64,000 nucleotides of DNA from Acidovorax sp. 210-6 (GTDB lineage: Bacteria; Pseudomonadota; Gammaproteobacteria; Burkholderiales; Burkholderiaceae_C), in assembly GCF_010020825.1 (NCBI RefSeq), contig NZ_JAACJE010000001.1, positions 2,666,001 through 2,730,000 on the forward strand. Direction: 5' to 3'. The notes under the pieces are model-generated. The model had not been told where the DNA came from. It made no database searches and worked only from the letters and a program-made list of their open reading frames with translations. The first letter of the stretch is position 1; each line of letters opens with the position of its first letter. Below, one piece after another: positions 29,219-37,964 of the stretch. Position numbers and translations under genes: made by a program.

Positions 29219-30580
29219 TCCGTCAGCATCACCTTTCTGGGCGGGGCCGGCACCGTTACCGGCTCCAAGTACCTCGTCCGCCACAACAACCACAGCCTGC
29301 TGCTCGACTGCGGGTTGTTCCAGGGCTACAAGCTGCTGCGCCTGCGCAACTGGCAGCCGCTGCCCGTCACGCCGCACCAGATCGACTCCGTGGTGCTCAC
29401 CCATGCCCACCTGGACCACAGCGGCTACCTGCCGCTGCTGGCGCGCGACGGCTACACCAAGGACGTGCACTGCACCCCAGGCACGCGCGACCTGTGCGCC
29501 ATCCTGCTGCCCGACAGCGGCCACCTGCAGGAAGAGGATGCCGCCTACCTCAACCGCCACGCCCTGTCCAAGCACCAGCCCGCGCTGCCGCTGTACACGC
29601 GGCTTGACGCGCTGCACAGCCTCAAGCAGTTGCGCCCACACCCTTTTGGCAAGGCTTTCGAGCCCATCCCCGGCTGGCGCGCGCAGTTCAGCCATGCAGG
29701 ACACATCCTGGGCGCCGCCAGCGTTCTGCTGGAGGTGGGCGGGCGGCGCATCCTGTTCTCGGGCGACTTGGGGCGCAGCGACGATCTGCTGATGCGCCCC
29801 CCAGACGCTCCGCCTGCGGCCGATACCGTCCTGATCGAATCCACCTACGGCGACCGCGAGCACCCGGACACCGACATCCTGCAAGACCTGGCGCCTGCCC
29901 TGCAACGCCTGGCCCAGCGCGGCGGCGTGGCCGTGGTGCCGGTCTTTGCCGTGGGCCGCGCCCAGTCGGTGTTGCACGCCATCGCAGAGCTCAAGCAACA
30001 GGGGGAACTGCCCAGATCGCTGCCCGTGTTCCTGGACAGCCCCATGGCCGTCAACACCACCGGCCTGTTCCAGCATTACCCCGGCGAACACCGGCTGGAC
30101 GCCAAGCAGGTACACGCCCTGTCGCACGGCGCCACCATGGTGCAGACCACCGAGGAGTCCAAGGCCCTGGCCCGGCGCCACGGCCCCATGGTCATCCTCT
30201 CGGCCAGTGGCATGGCCACGGGCGGGCGGGTATTGCACCACCTGGCGCTGCATGCGGGCAACCACCGCAACATGGTCATCCTCACAGGCCACCAGGCCCC
30301 CGGCACACGCGGCGCACGCATCGCCGCTGGCGAGAAGAGCATCCGCATCCACGGCCAGGAAGTGCAGATCCGCGCCGAGGTGGTGCAGTTGCAGTCGGCC
30401 TCGGCCCACGCCGATGCCACCCAGACACTGGACTGGCTGCGCCGCATGGAACACGCCCCCGAACAGGTGTACGTCGTGCACGGTGAGCTGGAGGCTGCCG
30501 ACATGCTGCGCCAGCGCATCGAACACGAGTTGCGCTGGAGTGCATCGGTACCCGACCACGGCAACACCTACACGCTGTAG
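29216..30580 (+). CDS. Metallo-beta-lactamase/beta-CASP RNA-processing exonuclease
   Basis: A 454-residue predicted zinc nuclease of the CPSF73/YSH1 group. Zinc motifs include THAHLDHSG (HxHxDH), the histidine in SHAGHILGA and the aspartate in FSGDLGR. The inserted beta-CASP domain shows VFAVGRAQ and ILSASGMATGGR, and the C-terminal SAHAD and VHGE motifs complete the site. It probably trims RNA; targets are unknown. ATG at 29216 has AGGA at 9 bases but lies inside a perfect 11-bp inverted repeat. It follows dnaJ. Confidence 0.92.
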   Translation: MSVSITFLGGAGTVTGSKYLVRHNNHSLLLDCGLFQGYKLLRLRNWQPLPVTPHQIDSVVLTHAHLDHSGYLPLLARDGYTKDVHCTPGTRDLCAILLPDSGHLQEEDAAYLNRHALSKHQPALPLYTRLDALHSLKQLRPHPFGKAFEPIPGWRAQFSHAGHILGAASVLLEVGGRRILFSGDLGRSDDLLMRPPDAPPAADTVLIESTYGDREHPDTDILQDLAPALQRLAQRGGVAVVPVFAVGRAQSVLHAIAELKQQGELPRSLPVFLDSPMAVNTTGLFQHYPGEHRLDAKQVHALSHGATMVQTTEESKALARRHGPMVILSASGMATGGRVLHHLALHAGNHRNMVILTGHQAPGTRGARIAAGEKSIRIHGQEVQIRAEVVQLQSASAHADATQTLDWLRRMEHAPEQVYVVHGELEAADMLRQRIEHELRWSASVPDHGNTYTL

Positions 30581-30691
30581 TGTTTGCGTGATTCGCCAGG
30601 TCAGTCATCGCCTTTAGAGATGGCATAAGGTGTTTCAAGGGTGGAAAATACGGCTTTGCTCGTCAAACGTGACGCCTGAAAACCATCCGCC

Positions 30692-31624
30692 ATGCCATCC
30701 AACGAGCGCAACTTTGCGCGCCGCATCGACCTGACCTCGCTGCAACTGTTTGTGGCGGTGTGCGAGTTGGGCAGCATCGCGCGGGCGGCGCAGCGCGAGT
30801 TCATCGCCGCATCGGCCGTGAGCAAACGGCTTTCCGAACTGGAGGCTGCGGTGGAAACCCCGCTGCTGCAGCGCCACAGCCGTGGCGTGCGCCTGACGCC
30901 TGCGGGCGAAAGCCTGTTGCACCACGCGCGCACGGTGCTGTTCGGCCTGGAGCGCATGCAGGGCGAGCTGGCCGAATACACCGAGGGCGTGCGCGGCCAT
31001 GTGCGCGTGCACGCCAACATCTCGGCCATCGTGCAATTCCTGCCGGAAGACCTGGGCGCCTTTGCGCGGCAGCACAGCCAGATCAAGATCGACCTGCAGG
31101 AACACCTCTCGCCCGATGTGCTGCAGGCCGTGCAGGAAGGCACCACTGACCTGGGTATCTGCAACCTGGGCCCGCAGGGCAGCGGCAGCTTGCAAAGCCG
31201 CCCCTACCGCAGTGACCGTTTGGTGCTGGTAATGCCCGCAGGCCACGCCCTGTCTGCGCGAGATGCTATCAATTTTGAAGAAGCGCTGGACTGGGACATT
31301 GTCGGCCTGCACGCGGGCAGCAGCATCAGCCTGGCCATGCGCGTGGCCGCAGCCCAGGCCGGGCGCACACTGCGCCAGCGCATCCAGGTCACGGGCCTGG
31401 ATGCCATGTGCCGCATGATCGACAACGGCCTGGGCGTGGGCCTGCTGCCCGACCGCGCCTTTGCGCTGATGCGCGGCGTGGGGCACCTGGCCGCCGTGCC
31501 CCTGCGCGACGCCTGGGCGCAGCGCGAGCTGCGCCTGGTGGCGCGCGACTTTGCCGCCCTGCCCCCCACCGCCCGTTTGCTGGCCGAACACCTTGCAACC
31601 CCCGCGCCCACGCGCACTGCCTAA
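30692..31624 (+). CDS. LysR family transcriptional regulator
   Basis: A 310-residue regulator. The N-terminal HTH is LQLFVAVCELGSIARAAQ plus SAVSKRLSELEAAVETPLLQRHSRGVRLTPAG (given here as two blocks), and the C-terminal two-lobed domain binds an effector. It lies 36 bases upstream of leuC on the same strand, an order seen in related genomes. A role in leucine or branched-chain control is possible, although LysR regulators more often control divergent genes. Residues about 188-197 (SARDAINFEE) are encoded by a stretch resembling part of the dispersed repeat. Confidence 0.9.
   Translation: MPSNERNFARRIDLTSLQLFVAVCELGSIARAAQREFIAASAVSKRLSELEAAVETPLLQRHSRGVRLTPAGESLLHHARTVLFGLERMQGELAEYTEGVRGHVRVHANISAIVQFLPEDLGAFARQHSQIKIDLQEHLSPDVLQAVQEGTTDLGICNLGPQGSGSLQSRPYRSDRLVLVMPAGHALSARDAINFEEALDWDIVGLHAGSSISLAMRVAAAQAGRTLRQRIQVTGLDAMCRMIDNGLGVGLLPDRAFALMRGVGHLAAVPLRDAWAQRELRLVARDFAALPPTARLLAEHLATPAPTRTA
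31257..31282 (+). repeat. Possible partial copy (R5) of the two-hairpin repeat inside the LysR gene
   Basis: GCGCGAGATGCTATCAATTTT matches the joint between hairpin 1 and hairpin 2 in R3 (GCGCGAGATGCTAT). The left block and a closing ATAGC are missing, so this may be chance. Confidence 0.3.
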
Positions 31625-31660
31625 AATCCCATCCACCCCACCTGAAAGCGAACAACTCCC

Positions 31661-33082
31661 ATGGGACGCACCCTGTACGACAAGATCTGGGACGAGCATG
31701 TCGTCCACACCGAAGAGGACGGCACCGCCGTGCTCTACATCGACCGCCACCTGGTGCACGAGGTCACCAGCCCGCAGGCCTTTGAAGGGCTGCGCGAGAC
31801 AGGCCGCAAGGTCTGGCGCGTGAGCTCCATCGTGGCCACGGCCGACCACAACACGCCCACCACGGGCTGGGAGCGCGGCTACGACGGCATCACCGACCCC
31901 ATCAGCAAAGAGCAGATCACCACGCTGGACAAGAACATTGCTTCCGTGGGCGCGGCCGCGTTCTTCCCCTTCATGCACAAGCGCCAGGGCATCGTGCACG
32001 TGATCGGCCCGGAAAACGGCGCTACCCTGCCGGGCATGACCGTGGTCTGCGGCGACTCGCACACCTCCACGCACGGCGCCTTTGGCGCGCTGGCGCACGG
32101 CATCGGCACCAGCGAGGTCGAGCATGTGATGGCCACGCAGACCCTGCTGGCCAAGAAGGCCAAGAACATGCTCATCAAGGTCGAAGGCAGCCTGGCACCC
32201 GGCATCACGGCCAAGGACGTGGTGCTGGCCATCATCGGCAAGATCGGCACCGCGGGCGGCACAGGCTACACCATTGAGTTTGCGGGCTCGGCCATTCGCC
32301 AGCTCTCCATGGAAGGCCGCATGACGGTGTGCAACATGGCCATCGAGGGCGGTGCCCGCGCCGGCCTGGTGGCGGTGGACGACAAGACCATCGACTACGT
32401 CAAGGGCCGCCCCCTGTCGCCCACCGGCGTGGAATGGGACCAGGCCGTGGCCTACTGGAAGACGCTGCATTCCGACGCCGATGCGCAATGGGATGCCGTG
32501 GTGGAGCTGTCGGCCCAGGACATCGTGCCGCAGGTCACCTGGGGCACCTCGCCCGAAATGGTGGTGGGCGTGGACGCCCGCGTGCCCGACCCCGACAAGG
32601 AAAAAGACGCCAACAAGCGCAGCGCCATGGAGCGCGCCTTGACCTACATGGCGCTCACGCCGGGCAAGCCGATCAACGACATCACCATCGACAAGGTGTT
32701 CATCGGCTCGTGCACCAACAGCCGCATCGAGGACATGCGTGAGGCCGCCGCCGTGGTCAAGAAGCTGGGCCGCAAAGTGGCTGCCAACGTCAAGCAGGCG
32801 CTGGTGGTGCCTGGATCGGGCCTCGTCAAGGAACAGGCCGAGCGCGAAGGCCTGCACGAGATCTTCAAGGCCGCAGGCTTTGAGTGGCGCGAGCCCGGCT
32901 GCTCCATGTGCCTGGCCATGAATGCCGACCGTCTGGAGCCCGGTGAGCGCTGCGCCTCCACCAGCAACCGCAACTTCGAAGGTCGCCAGGGTGCTGGCGG
33001 CCGCACCCACCTCGTGAGCCCCGCCATGGCCGCCGCTGCGGCCGTGCACGGGCACTTTGTGGACATCCGCACATTCGCCTGA
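31661..33082 (+). CDS. leuC: 3-isopropylmalate dehydratase large subunit
   Basis: A 473-residue aconitase-fold enzyme that isomerises 2- to 3-isopropylmalate with LeuD. The [4Fe-4S] ligands are the Cys in IGSCTNSR and the two in [26 protein letters not shown] at the start and [23 protein letters not shown] are family hallmarks. ATG at 31661. It is followed by an entericidin gene, leuD and leuB. Confidence 0.98.
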   Translation: MGRTLYDKIWDEHVVHTEEDGTAVLYIDRHLVHEVTSPQAFEGLRETGRKVWRVSSIVATADHNTPTTGWERGYDGITDPISKEQITTLDKNIASVGAAAFFPFMHKRQGIVHVIGPENGATLPGMTVVCGDSHTSTHGAFGALAHGIGTSEVEHVMATQTLLAKKAKNMLIKVEGSLAPGITAKDVVLAIIGKIGTAGGTGYTIEFAGSAIRQLSMEGRMTVCNMAIEGGARAGLVAVDDKTIDYVKGRPLSPTGVEWDQAVAYWKTLHSDADAQWDAVVELSAQDIVPQVTWGTSPEMVVGVDARVPDPDKEKDANKRSAMERALTYMALTPGKPINDITIDKVFIGSCTNSRIEDMREAAAVVKKLGRKVAANVKQALVVPGSGLVKEQAEREGLHEIFKAAGFEWREPGCSMCLAMNADRLEPGERCASTSNRNFEGRQGAGGRTHLVSPAMAAAAAVHGHFVDIRTFA

Positions 33083-33116
33083 CCGTTTTCCCACCCACCA
33101 CCGAAGGAGCAAGACC

Positions 33117-33245
33117 ATGAAAAAGACCGCTACCCTCATCGCACTGTCGCTGGCCTTTGTGCTGGCAGGCTGCAACACCGTCAAGGGCGTGGGGCAGGAC
33201 ATCGAACGCGCGGGCAGCGCCATCGAGCGCGCCGCCAACAAATAA
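33117..33245 (+). CDS. Entericidin A/B family lipoprotein
   Basis: A 42-residue lipoprotein. A signal peptide ends in the lipobox LAGC (Cys 19), so the mature part is a lipid-anchored peptide of about 24 residues, [14 protein letters not shown].... This matches the entericidin family, described in E. coli as a toxin-antitoxin-like lipoprotein pair; only one member is seen. ATG at 33117 follows GAAGGAG. It sits between leuC and leuD, 7 bases before leuD, so it must be co-transcribed with the leucine genes. Confidence 0.9.
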   Translation: MKKTATLIALSLAFVLAGCNTVKGVGQDIERAGSAIERAANK

Positions 33246-33252
33246 GCACCCC

Positions 33253-33906
33253 ATGCAGAAATTCACCGTACACCAGGGCCTTGTGGCCCCCATGGATCGC
33301 GAGAACGTCGATACCGACGCCATCATTCCCAAGCAGTTCCTCAAGTCGATCAAGCGCACGGGCTTTGGTCCCAACCTGTTCGACGAATGGCGCTACCTGG
33401 ACCAGCCCGGCGAGCCCGGCGTGCCCGAGTGGGCGCGCAAGCCCAATCCGGACTTCGTGCTCAACCAGCCGCGCTACGCGGGCGCCAGCATCCTGCTGGC
33501 CCGGCGCAACTTTGGCTGCGGCTCCAGCCGCGAGCACGCGCCCTGGGCGCTGGAGCAATACGGCTTTCGCGCGATCATCGCGCCCAGCTTTGCCGACATC
33601 TTCTTCAGCAACTGCTTCAAGAACGGCGTGCTGCCCATCGTGCTGCCCGAATCCACCGTGTCCCAGTTGTTCGACGAGGTGCACGCCTTCCCCGGCTACC
33701 AGCTCACCATCGACCTGGAGCGCCAGGTCATCGTGCGGCCGCAGGGTGAAGAGATCGCGTTCGACGTGCTGCCATTCCGTCGCTACTGCCTGCTCAATGG
33801 CTTTGACGACATCGGCCTGACGCTGCGCCACAAGGACAAGATCGCCGCCTTCGAGGCCCACCGCCTGGCTACCAAGCCCTGGCTGAGCCACACCATGCAG
33901 GGCTAA
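33253..33906 (+). CDS. leuD: 3-isopropylmalate dehydratase small subunit
   Basis: A 217-residue swivel-domain partner of Leu[23 protein letters not shown] at the start (first 20 residues or so) and [13 protein letters not shown], which contacts substrate, are typical. ATG at 33253 gives the normal length. A repeat element separates it from leuB. Confidence 0.97.
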   Translation: MQKFTVHQGLVAPMDRENVDTDAIIPKQFLKSIKRTGFGPNLFDEWRYLDQPGEPGVPEWARKPNPDFVLNQPRYAGASILLARRNFGCGSSREHAPWALEQYGFRAIIAPSFADIFFSNCFKNGVLPIVLPESTVSQLFDEVHAFPGYQLTIDLERQVIVRPQGEEIAFDVLPFRRYCLLNGFDDIGLTLRHKDKIAAFEAHRLATKPWLSHTMQG

Positions 33907-33911
33907 TTCAG

Positions 33912-33975
33912 GGCAAAAATCCATTGCAATGCCCTAAAACAGGGCGTTAGCAGCTATCAAAACAAGAGCAAACAA
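33912..33975 (+). repeat. Two-hairpin dispersed repeat, copy R6
   Basis: Left block AAAAATCC, hairpin 1 GCCCT/AGGGC (33931-33935 and 33941-33945), and hairpin 2 GCT...AGC (33953-33969). It fills the leuD-leuB gap and ends three bases before the leuB ATG. Its right half is identical over about 22 bases to copy R10. Confidence 0.7.
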
Positions 33976-33977
33976 AC

Positions 33978-35048
33978 ATGAAAATCGCCATTCTGCCGGG
34001 TGACGGCATCGGCACCGAAATCGTGGCCGAAGCGGTCAAGGTGCTCCACGCGCTGGACCTGACATTCGAGATGGAAACCGCCCTGGTCGGCGGCGCCGCC
34101 TACGAGGCGCACGGCCACCCGCTTCCCGAATCCACGCTCCAGCTCGCCAAGGCGGCGGACGCCGTGCTGTTCGGCGCCGTGGGCGACTGGAAGTACGACA
34201 AGCTCGACCGCCCGCTGCGCCCCGAGCAGGCCATCCTGGGCCTGCGCAAGAACCTGGGCCTGTTCGCCAACTTCCGCCCGGCCATCTGCTACGAGCAGCT
34301 CGTGGGCGCGTCCAGCCTCAAGCCCGAACTGATCGCCGGGCTGGACATCCTCATCATCCGCGAGCTGACGGGAGACATCTACTTCGGCCAGCCGCGCGGC
34401 CGCCGCGTGGCCACCGATGGCCACTTCCCCGGCGCCGAGGAAGCGTATGACACCATGCGCTACAGCAAGCCCGAGATCGAGCGCATCGCCCATGTCGCCT
34501 TCCAGGCCGCGCGCAAGCGCAACAAGAAGGTCACCAGCGTGGACAAGGCCAACGTGCTGGAGACCTTCCAGTTCTGGAAGGACGTGGTCACCGAGGTGCA
34601 CCAGCAGTACCCCGACGTGGAGCTGGAGCACATGTACGTTGACAACGCCGCCATGCAGCTCGTCAAGCGCCCCAAGGCCTTCGACGTGATCGTGACCGGC
34701 AACATGTTTGGCGACATCCTGAGCGATGAAGCCTCCATGCTCACCGGCTCGATCGGCATGCTGCCCAGCGCCAGCCTCAACAGCCAGAACCAGGGCCTGT
34801 ACGAGCCCAGCCATGGCAGCGCCCCGGACATCGCGGGCAAGGGCGTGGCCAACCCGCTGGCCACCATCCTGTCGGCCGCCATGATGCTGCGCTTCAGCCT
34901 GAACCAGGAAACCGCCGCCGCCCGCATCGAAGCCGCCGTGCAAAAGGTGCTGGCCCAGGGCCTGCGCACGCCCGACATCTACAGCGAAGGCACCACCAAG
35001 GTGGGCACGCGCGAGATGGGGGACGCGGTGGTCAAGGCTTTGGGCTGA
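33978..35048 (+). CDS. leuB: 3-isopropylmalate dehydrogenase
   Basis: A 356-residue NAD-dependent oxidative decarboxylase, the last leucine-specific dehydrogenase step. [16 protein letters not shown] at the start, [10 protein letters not shown], and [20 protein letters not shown] (metal and isopropylmalate site) are clear. ATG at 33978. The upstream gap is filled by repeat R6, which leaves no standard Shine-Dalgarno; ACAAGAGCAAACAAAC is the only purine-rich stretch. A strong terminator follows. Confidence 0.98.
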   Translation: MKIAILPGDGIGTEIVAEAVKVLHALDLTFEMETALVGGAAYEAHGHPLPESTLQLAKAADAVLFGAVGDWKYDKLDRPLRPEQAILGLRKNLGLFANFRPAICYEQLVGASSLKPELIAGLDILIIRELTGDIYFGQPRGRRVATDGHFPGAEEAYDTMRYSKPEIERIAHVAFQAARKRNKKVTSVDKANVLETFQFWKDVVTEVHQQYPDVELEHMYVDNAAMQLVKRPKAFDVIVTGNMFGDILSDEASMLTGSIGMLPSASLNSQNQGLYEPSHGSAPDIAGKGVANPLATILSAAMMLRFSLNQETAAARIEAAVQKVLAQGLRTPDIYSEGTTKVGTREMGDAVVKALG

Positions 35049-35070
35049 CGCCCCATACCCACCCCTGCAC

Positions 35071-35095
35071 AGGGCGGCGCAAGCCGCCCTTTTTT
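35071..35095 (+). terminator. Intrinsic terminator after leuB
   Basis: AGGGCGGC-gcaa-GCCGCCCT (35071-35090), then TTTTTT (35090-35095). It also lies just past the stop of the convergent DUF3579 gene. Confidence 0.92.
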
Positions 35096-35096
35096 C

Positions 35097-35420
35097 TTAC
35101 TTCTGGACCCGTGGCGGGTCCGGCAGCAGACAAGCCTCGACCAGTTGCAGGTCGTTGTCGCGCGCGAAGTTCATCACGAAGTCCCAGGCCATGGGCTCGT
35201 GGTCGCGCAGGTCGCGGTGCACCACCACGCATTTGACGCCGCCCATGGTGGTGGGAATGCACCAGGGCGAGTAGCTCAGGTGGCTGCCAGGCCGGGCGCC
35301 ACCGGGGCGGAAACTGCTCATCACCCCTGCCAGGCGCTCGGCCCAGTCGCTTGGACGGAAAGTTTTTCCGCTGCTGGTGACGCCTTGGATGAAGACTTCT
35401 TTGCTGGAAGGGGTAACCAT
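35097..35420 (-). CDS. DUF3579 family protein
   Basis: A 107-residue protein of a family common in Betaproteobacteria. Features include EVFIQGVTSSGKTFRPSDWAER near the start (first part of this run is diagnostic) and MNFARDNDLQLVEACLLP near the end. The SGKTF string is not a true P-loop. Function is unknown. The gene is divergent from argD, and this neighbourhood is conserved in related genomes. Confidence 0.85.
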   Translation of the reverse strand: MVTPSSKEVFIQGVTSSGKTFRPSDWAERLAGVMSSFRPGGARPGSHLSYSPWCIPTTMGGVKCVVVHRDLRDHEPMAWDFVMNFARDNDLQLVEACLLPDPPRVQK

Positions 35421-35487
35421 CGGATCGTGGTGTAGTTAGGGCGGACGGTGCAGGATCGCTGCGCAAATTGCCGCAACCGGGCATTTT

Positions 35488-35505
35488 AACTCTTATATAA
35501 GAGTT
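35488..35505. promoter_or_regulatory. Perfect 18-bp palindrome between DUF3579 gene and argD
   Basis: AACTCTTATATAAGAGTT reads the same on both strands. It lies 68 bases upstream of the DUF3579 start and about 150 upstream of argD. It looks like an operator for a dimeric regulator and contains TATATAA, which could serve as a -10. It does not resemble the E. coli ARG box. Confidence 0.5.
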
Positions 35506-35657
35506 TGCCGACGCCCTGCTTACAGACCCACCCGCTGCATGCATTGCAGTGATGCGCAATCGTCATGCATCGGCGCGGCGGCACGCCCTAGAATCGGTGC
35601 TCCTTTTCCTTGCAGCCACCGATGGCTGCGCTGTACGCCCCGTCTGGAGAATCCTGC

Positions 35658-36854
35658 ATGACCGCTTCCATCCCGGCTACCTCGCCCCACGTGATGAACA
35701 CCTATGGCCGCGTGCCCATCGCACTGCAGCGCGGCCAGGGCTGCCGCGTGTGGGACGTGAACGGCAAGGAGTACCTCGACGCGCTGGGCGGCATCGCCGT
35801 CAACACCCTGGGCCACAACCACGCCAAGCTGGTGCCCGCGCTGCAGCACCAGCTCACGCAGCTCATCCACACCTCCAACTACTACCACGTGCCCTTGCAG
35901 GAGCAGCTGGCCCAGTTGCTGGTCGAGCGCTCGGGCATGAGCAACGTGTTCTTCTGCAACTCGGGCCTGGAGGCCAACGAGGCCGCGCTCAAGATCGCAC
36001 GCAAGTTCGGCCACGACCAGGGCATCGAGAAGCCCGAAGTGGTGGTCTATGAGAAGGCCTTCCACGGCCGCTCCATCGCCACGCTGTCGGCCACGGGCAA
36101 CCCCAAGGTGCAGGCTGGCTTCGGCCCGCTGGTGGAAGGCTTCATCCGCGTACCTCAGAACGACATCGAGGCCCTGCGCCGTGCCACCGAACGCAACCCC
36201 AACGTGGTGGCCGTGTTCTTCGAGACCATCCAGGGCGAAGGCGGCGTGAACCCCATGCGCATCGAATACCTGCAGCAACTGCGCAAGCTCTGCGACGAGC
36301 GCGGCTGGCTGATGATGATCGACGAAGTGCAGTGCGGCATGGGCCGCACCGGCAAGTGGTTTGCGCACCAGTGGGCCGGCATCGTGCCCGACGTGATGCC
36401 CCTGGCCAAGGGCCTGGGCTCGGGCGTGCCCGTGGGCGCTGTGGTGGCCGGCCCCAAGGCCGCCAACGTGCTGCAACCGGGCAACCACGGCACCACCTTC
36501 GGCGGCAACCCGCTGGCCATGCGCGCGGGGGTGGAAACCATCCGCATCATGGAAGAAGACGGCCTGCTGCAGAACGCCGCCACCGTGGGCGCACACCTGC
36601 AGGCCGCGCTGCGCGCCGCACTGGGCAGTTTGAGCGGCGTGAAGGAAGTGCGCGGCCAGGGCCTGATGATCGGTGTGGAGCTGGACAAGCCCTGCGGCGC
36701 CCTGGTGGGCCGTGCGGCCGAGGCCGGCCTGCTCATCAGCGTGACAGCCGAGAGCGTGATCCGCATCGTGCCGCCGCTGATCCTCACCACGGCCGAGGCC
36801 GACGAAATCGTCGCCCGGCTCACCCCCCTGGTCCAGGCCTTGCTGGCCGAATGA
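35658..36854 (+). CDS. argD: Acetylornithine aminotransferase
   Basis: A 398-residue class III PLP aminotransferase of arginine synthesis. SPHVMNTYGRVPIALQRGQG at the start, NSGLEANEAALKIARK, and the PLP lysine in MPLAKGLGSGVPVGAV are characteristic. ATG at 35658 has GGAG upstream. It is followed at once by argF; an ATG overlapping the argD stop (ATGA at 36851) may couple the two. Confidence 0.96.
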   Translation: MTASIPATSPHVMNTYGRVPIALQRGQGCRVWDVNGKEYLDALGGIAVNTLGHNHAKLVPALQHQLTQLIHTSNYYHVPLQEQLAQLLVERSGMSNVFFCNSGLEANEAALKIARKFGHDQGIEKPEVVVYEKAFHGRSIATLSATGNPKVQAGFGPLVEGFIRVPQNDIEALRRATERNPNVVAVFFETIQGEGGVNPMRIEYLQQLRKLCDERGWLMMIDEVQCGMGRTGKWFAHQWAGIVPDVMPLAKGLGSGVPVGAVVAGPKAANVLQPGNHGTTFGGNPLAMRAGVETIRIMEEDGLLQNAATVGAHLQAALRAALGSLSGVKEVRGQGLMIGVELDKPCGALVGRAAEAGLLISVTAESVIRIVPPLILTTAEADEIVARLTPLVQALLAE

Positions 36855-36871
36855 GCCCCTGCGAGACAGCC

Positions 36872-37792
36872 ATGAAACACTACCTGCAGTTCAACGACTT
36901 CAGCGCCGACGAATACGCCTACCTGCTCGAACGCGCCGCGTTCATCAAGAAGAAGTTCAAGGCCTACGAAAAGTACCAGCCCCTGGCCGACCGCACGCTG
37001 GCCATGATCTTCGAGAAGGCCAGCACGCGCACGCGCGTGAGCTTCGAGGCCGGCATGTACCAGATGGGCGGCAGCGTGGTGCACCTGACCACGGGCGACA
37101 GCCAGCTCGGCCGCGCCGAACCCATCGAGGACAGCGCGCGCGTCATCAGCCGCATGACCGACCTGGTGATGATCCGCACCTTCGAGCAGGCCAAGATCGA
37201 GCGCTTTGCGCAGTACTCGCGCGTGCCCGTCATCAACGGCCTGACCAACGAGTTCCACCCCTGCCAGATCCTGGCCGACATCTTCACCTACATCGAACAC
37301 CGCGGCTCCATCGCTGGCAAGACCGTGGCCTGGGTGGGCGACGGCAACAACATGGCCAACACCTGGCTGCAGGCCGCGCAACTGCTGGGCTTCAAGGTGC
37401 ACGTGAGCACGCCGCGCGGCTACGAAGTTGATGAGAAATTGGCCGTTGGCGCAGGTGGAATCAGCGCAGACAGCTATCAATTTTTCAGCAACCCGCTCGA
37501 AGCCTGCCAGGGCGCAGACCTGGTCACCACCGACGTGTGGACCAGCATGGGCTATGAGGCCGAGAACGAAGCGCGCAAGAAGGCCTTCGCCGACTGGTGC
37601 GTGGACGCCGAGATGATGGCCGCCGCCAAGCCCGATGCCCTGTTCATGCACTGCCTGCCCGCGCATCGCGGCGAAGAGGTCGAGGCCGACGTGATCGACG
37701 GCCCCCAATCCGTGGTGTGGGATGAGGCAGAAAACAGGATGCACGTGCAAAAGGCACTCATGGAGTACCTTTTGCTCGGCCGCGTGGCATGA
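36872..37792 (+). CDS. argF: Ornithine carbamoyltransferase, with repeat-derived loop
   Basis: A 306-residue enzyme making citrulline from ornithine and carbamoyl phosphate. STRTR (residues 51-55) and HPCQILAD bind carbamoyl phosphate, and HCLPAHRGEEV holds the catalytic cysteine loop. ATG at 36872 matches family starts; ATG at 36851, overlapping argD, would add seven residues. Residues about 188-207, between the two domains' core elements, are encoded by a dispersed repeat copy read in frame. The last 52 bases are repeated 161 bp downstream. Confidence 0.95.
   Translation: MKHYLQFNDFSADEYAYLLERAAFIKKKFKAYEKYQPLADRTLAMIFEKASTRTRVSFEAGMYQMGGSVVHLTTGDSQLGRAEPIEDSARVISRMTDLVMIRTFEQAKIERFAQYSRVPVINGLTNEFHPCQILADIFTYIEHRGSIAGKTVAWVGDGNNMANTWLQAAQLLGFKVHVSTPRGYEVDEKLAVGAGGISADSYQFFSNPLEACQGADLVTTDVWTSMGYEAENEARKKAFADWCVDAEMMAAAKPDALFMHCLPAHRGEEVEADVIDGPQSVVWDEAENRMHVQKALMEYLLLGRVA
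37433..37490 (+). repeat. Two-hairpin dispersed repeat, copy R7, inside argF
   Basis: AGAAATTGGCC block, a degraded hairpin 1 (GGCGC ... AGCGC), then GCTATCAATTTTTCAGC (37473-37489). It is read in frame as part of ornithine carbamoyltransferase (EKLAVGAGGISADSYQFFS). Confidence 0.6.
37741..37792 (+). repeat. Direct repeat copy 1: last 52 bp of argF
   Basis: The end of argF, from GCACGTGC to its TGA stop. The same 52 bases recur at 37902-37953 with two mismatches, including the stop codon. Confidence 0.9.
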
Positions 37793-37901
37793 AATGCAAC
37801 GCGGTGGCGCGCCAGCGCCAGCAGACTGTTTCGGCGCAGGCTCATGTCCGCCACGCGGACGTGAAGCAGCCGCAGGCTGCGGGCCGAAGCCAAAGCGCCA
37901 C
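37793..37901 (+). other. Hairpin-rich 109-bp insert between two copies of the argF end
   Basis: Contains TGGCGC/GCGCCA (37805-37820), then two back-to-back stems with 3-base loops: GTCCGC-cac-GCGGAC (37846-37860) and GCAGCC-gca-GGCTGC (37866-37880). No gene is recognised. Together with the 52-bp repeat it makes a 161-bp unit, like a REP-type or miniature element inserted at the argF end. Confidence 0.65.
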
Positions 37902-37953
37902 GCACGTGCAAAAGGCACTCATGGAGTACCTTCTGCTCGGCCGCGTGGCCTGA
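37902..37953 (+). repeat. Direct repeat copy 2: duplicated argF end
   Basis: 50 of 52 bases match 37741-37792, through the stop codon. It is not joined to the rest of an argF gene, so it is a duplicated 3' tail, 12 bases before the next gene. Confidence 0.9.
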
Positions 37954-37964
37954 TTTTTGACTCC

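Noticed and set aside
35108-35420. A P-loop in the DUF3579 protein (TSSGKTF)
   Set aside because: It lacks the leading glycine pattern GxxxxGK[ST] and the protein has no Walker B. The string is part of the DUF3579 consensus.
37793-37901. An integron attC site after argF
   Set aside because: The paired stems recall attC folding, but the R' and R'' core sites (GTTRRRY and its mate) are missing and no integrase or cassette array is present.
37902-37953. A second, broken argF gene (pseudogene)
   Set aside because: Only the final 52 bases are present and the sequence before them is unrelated, so it is a duplicated tail and not a decayed gene.
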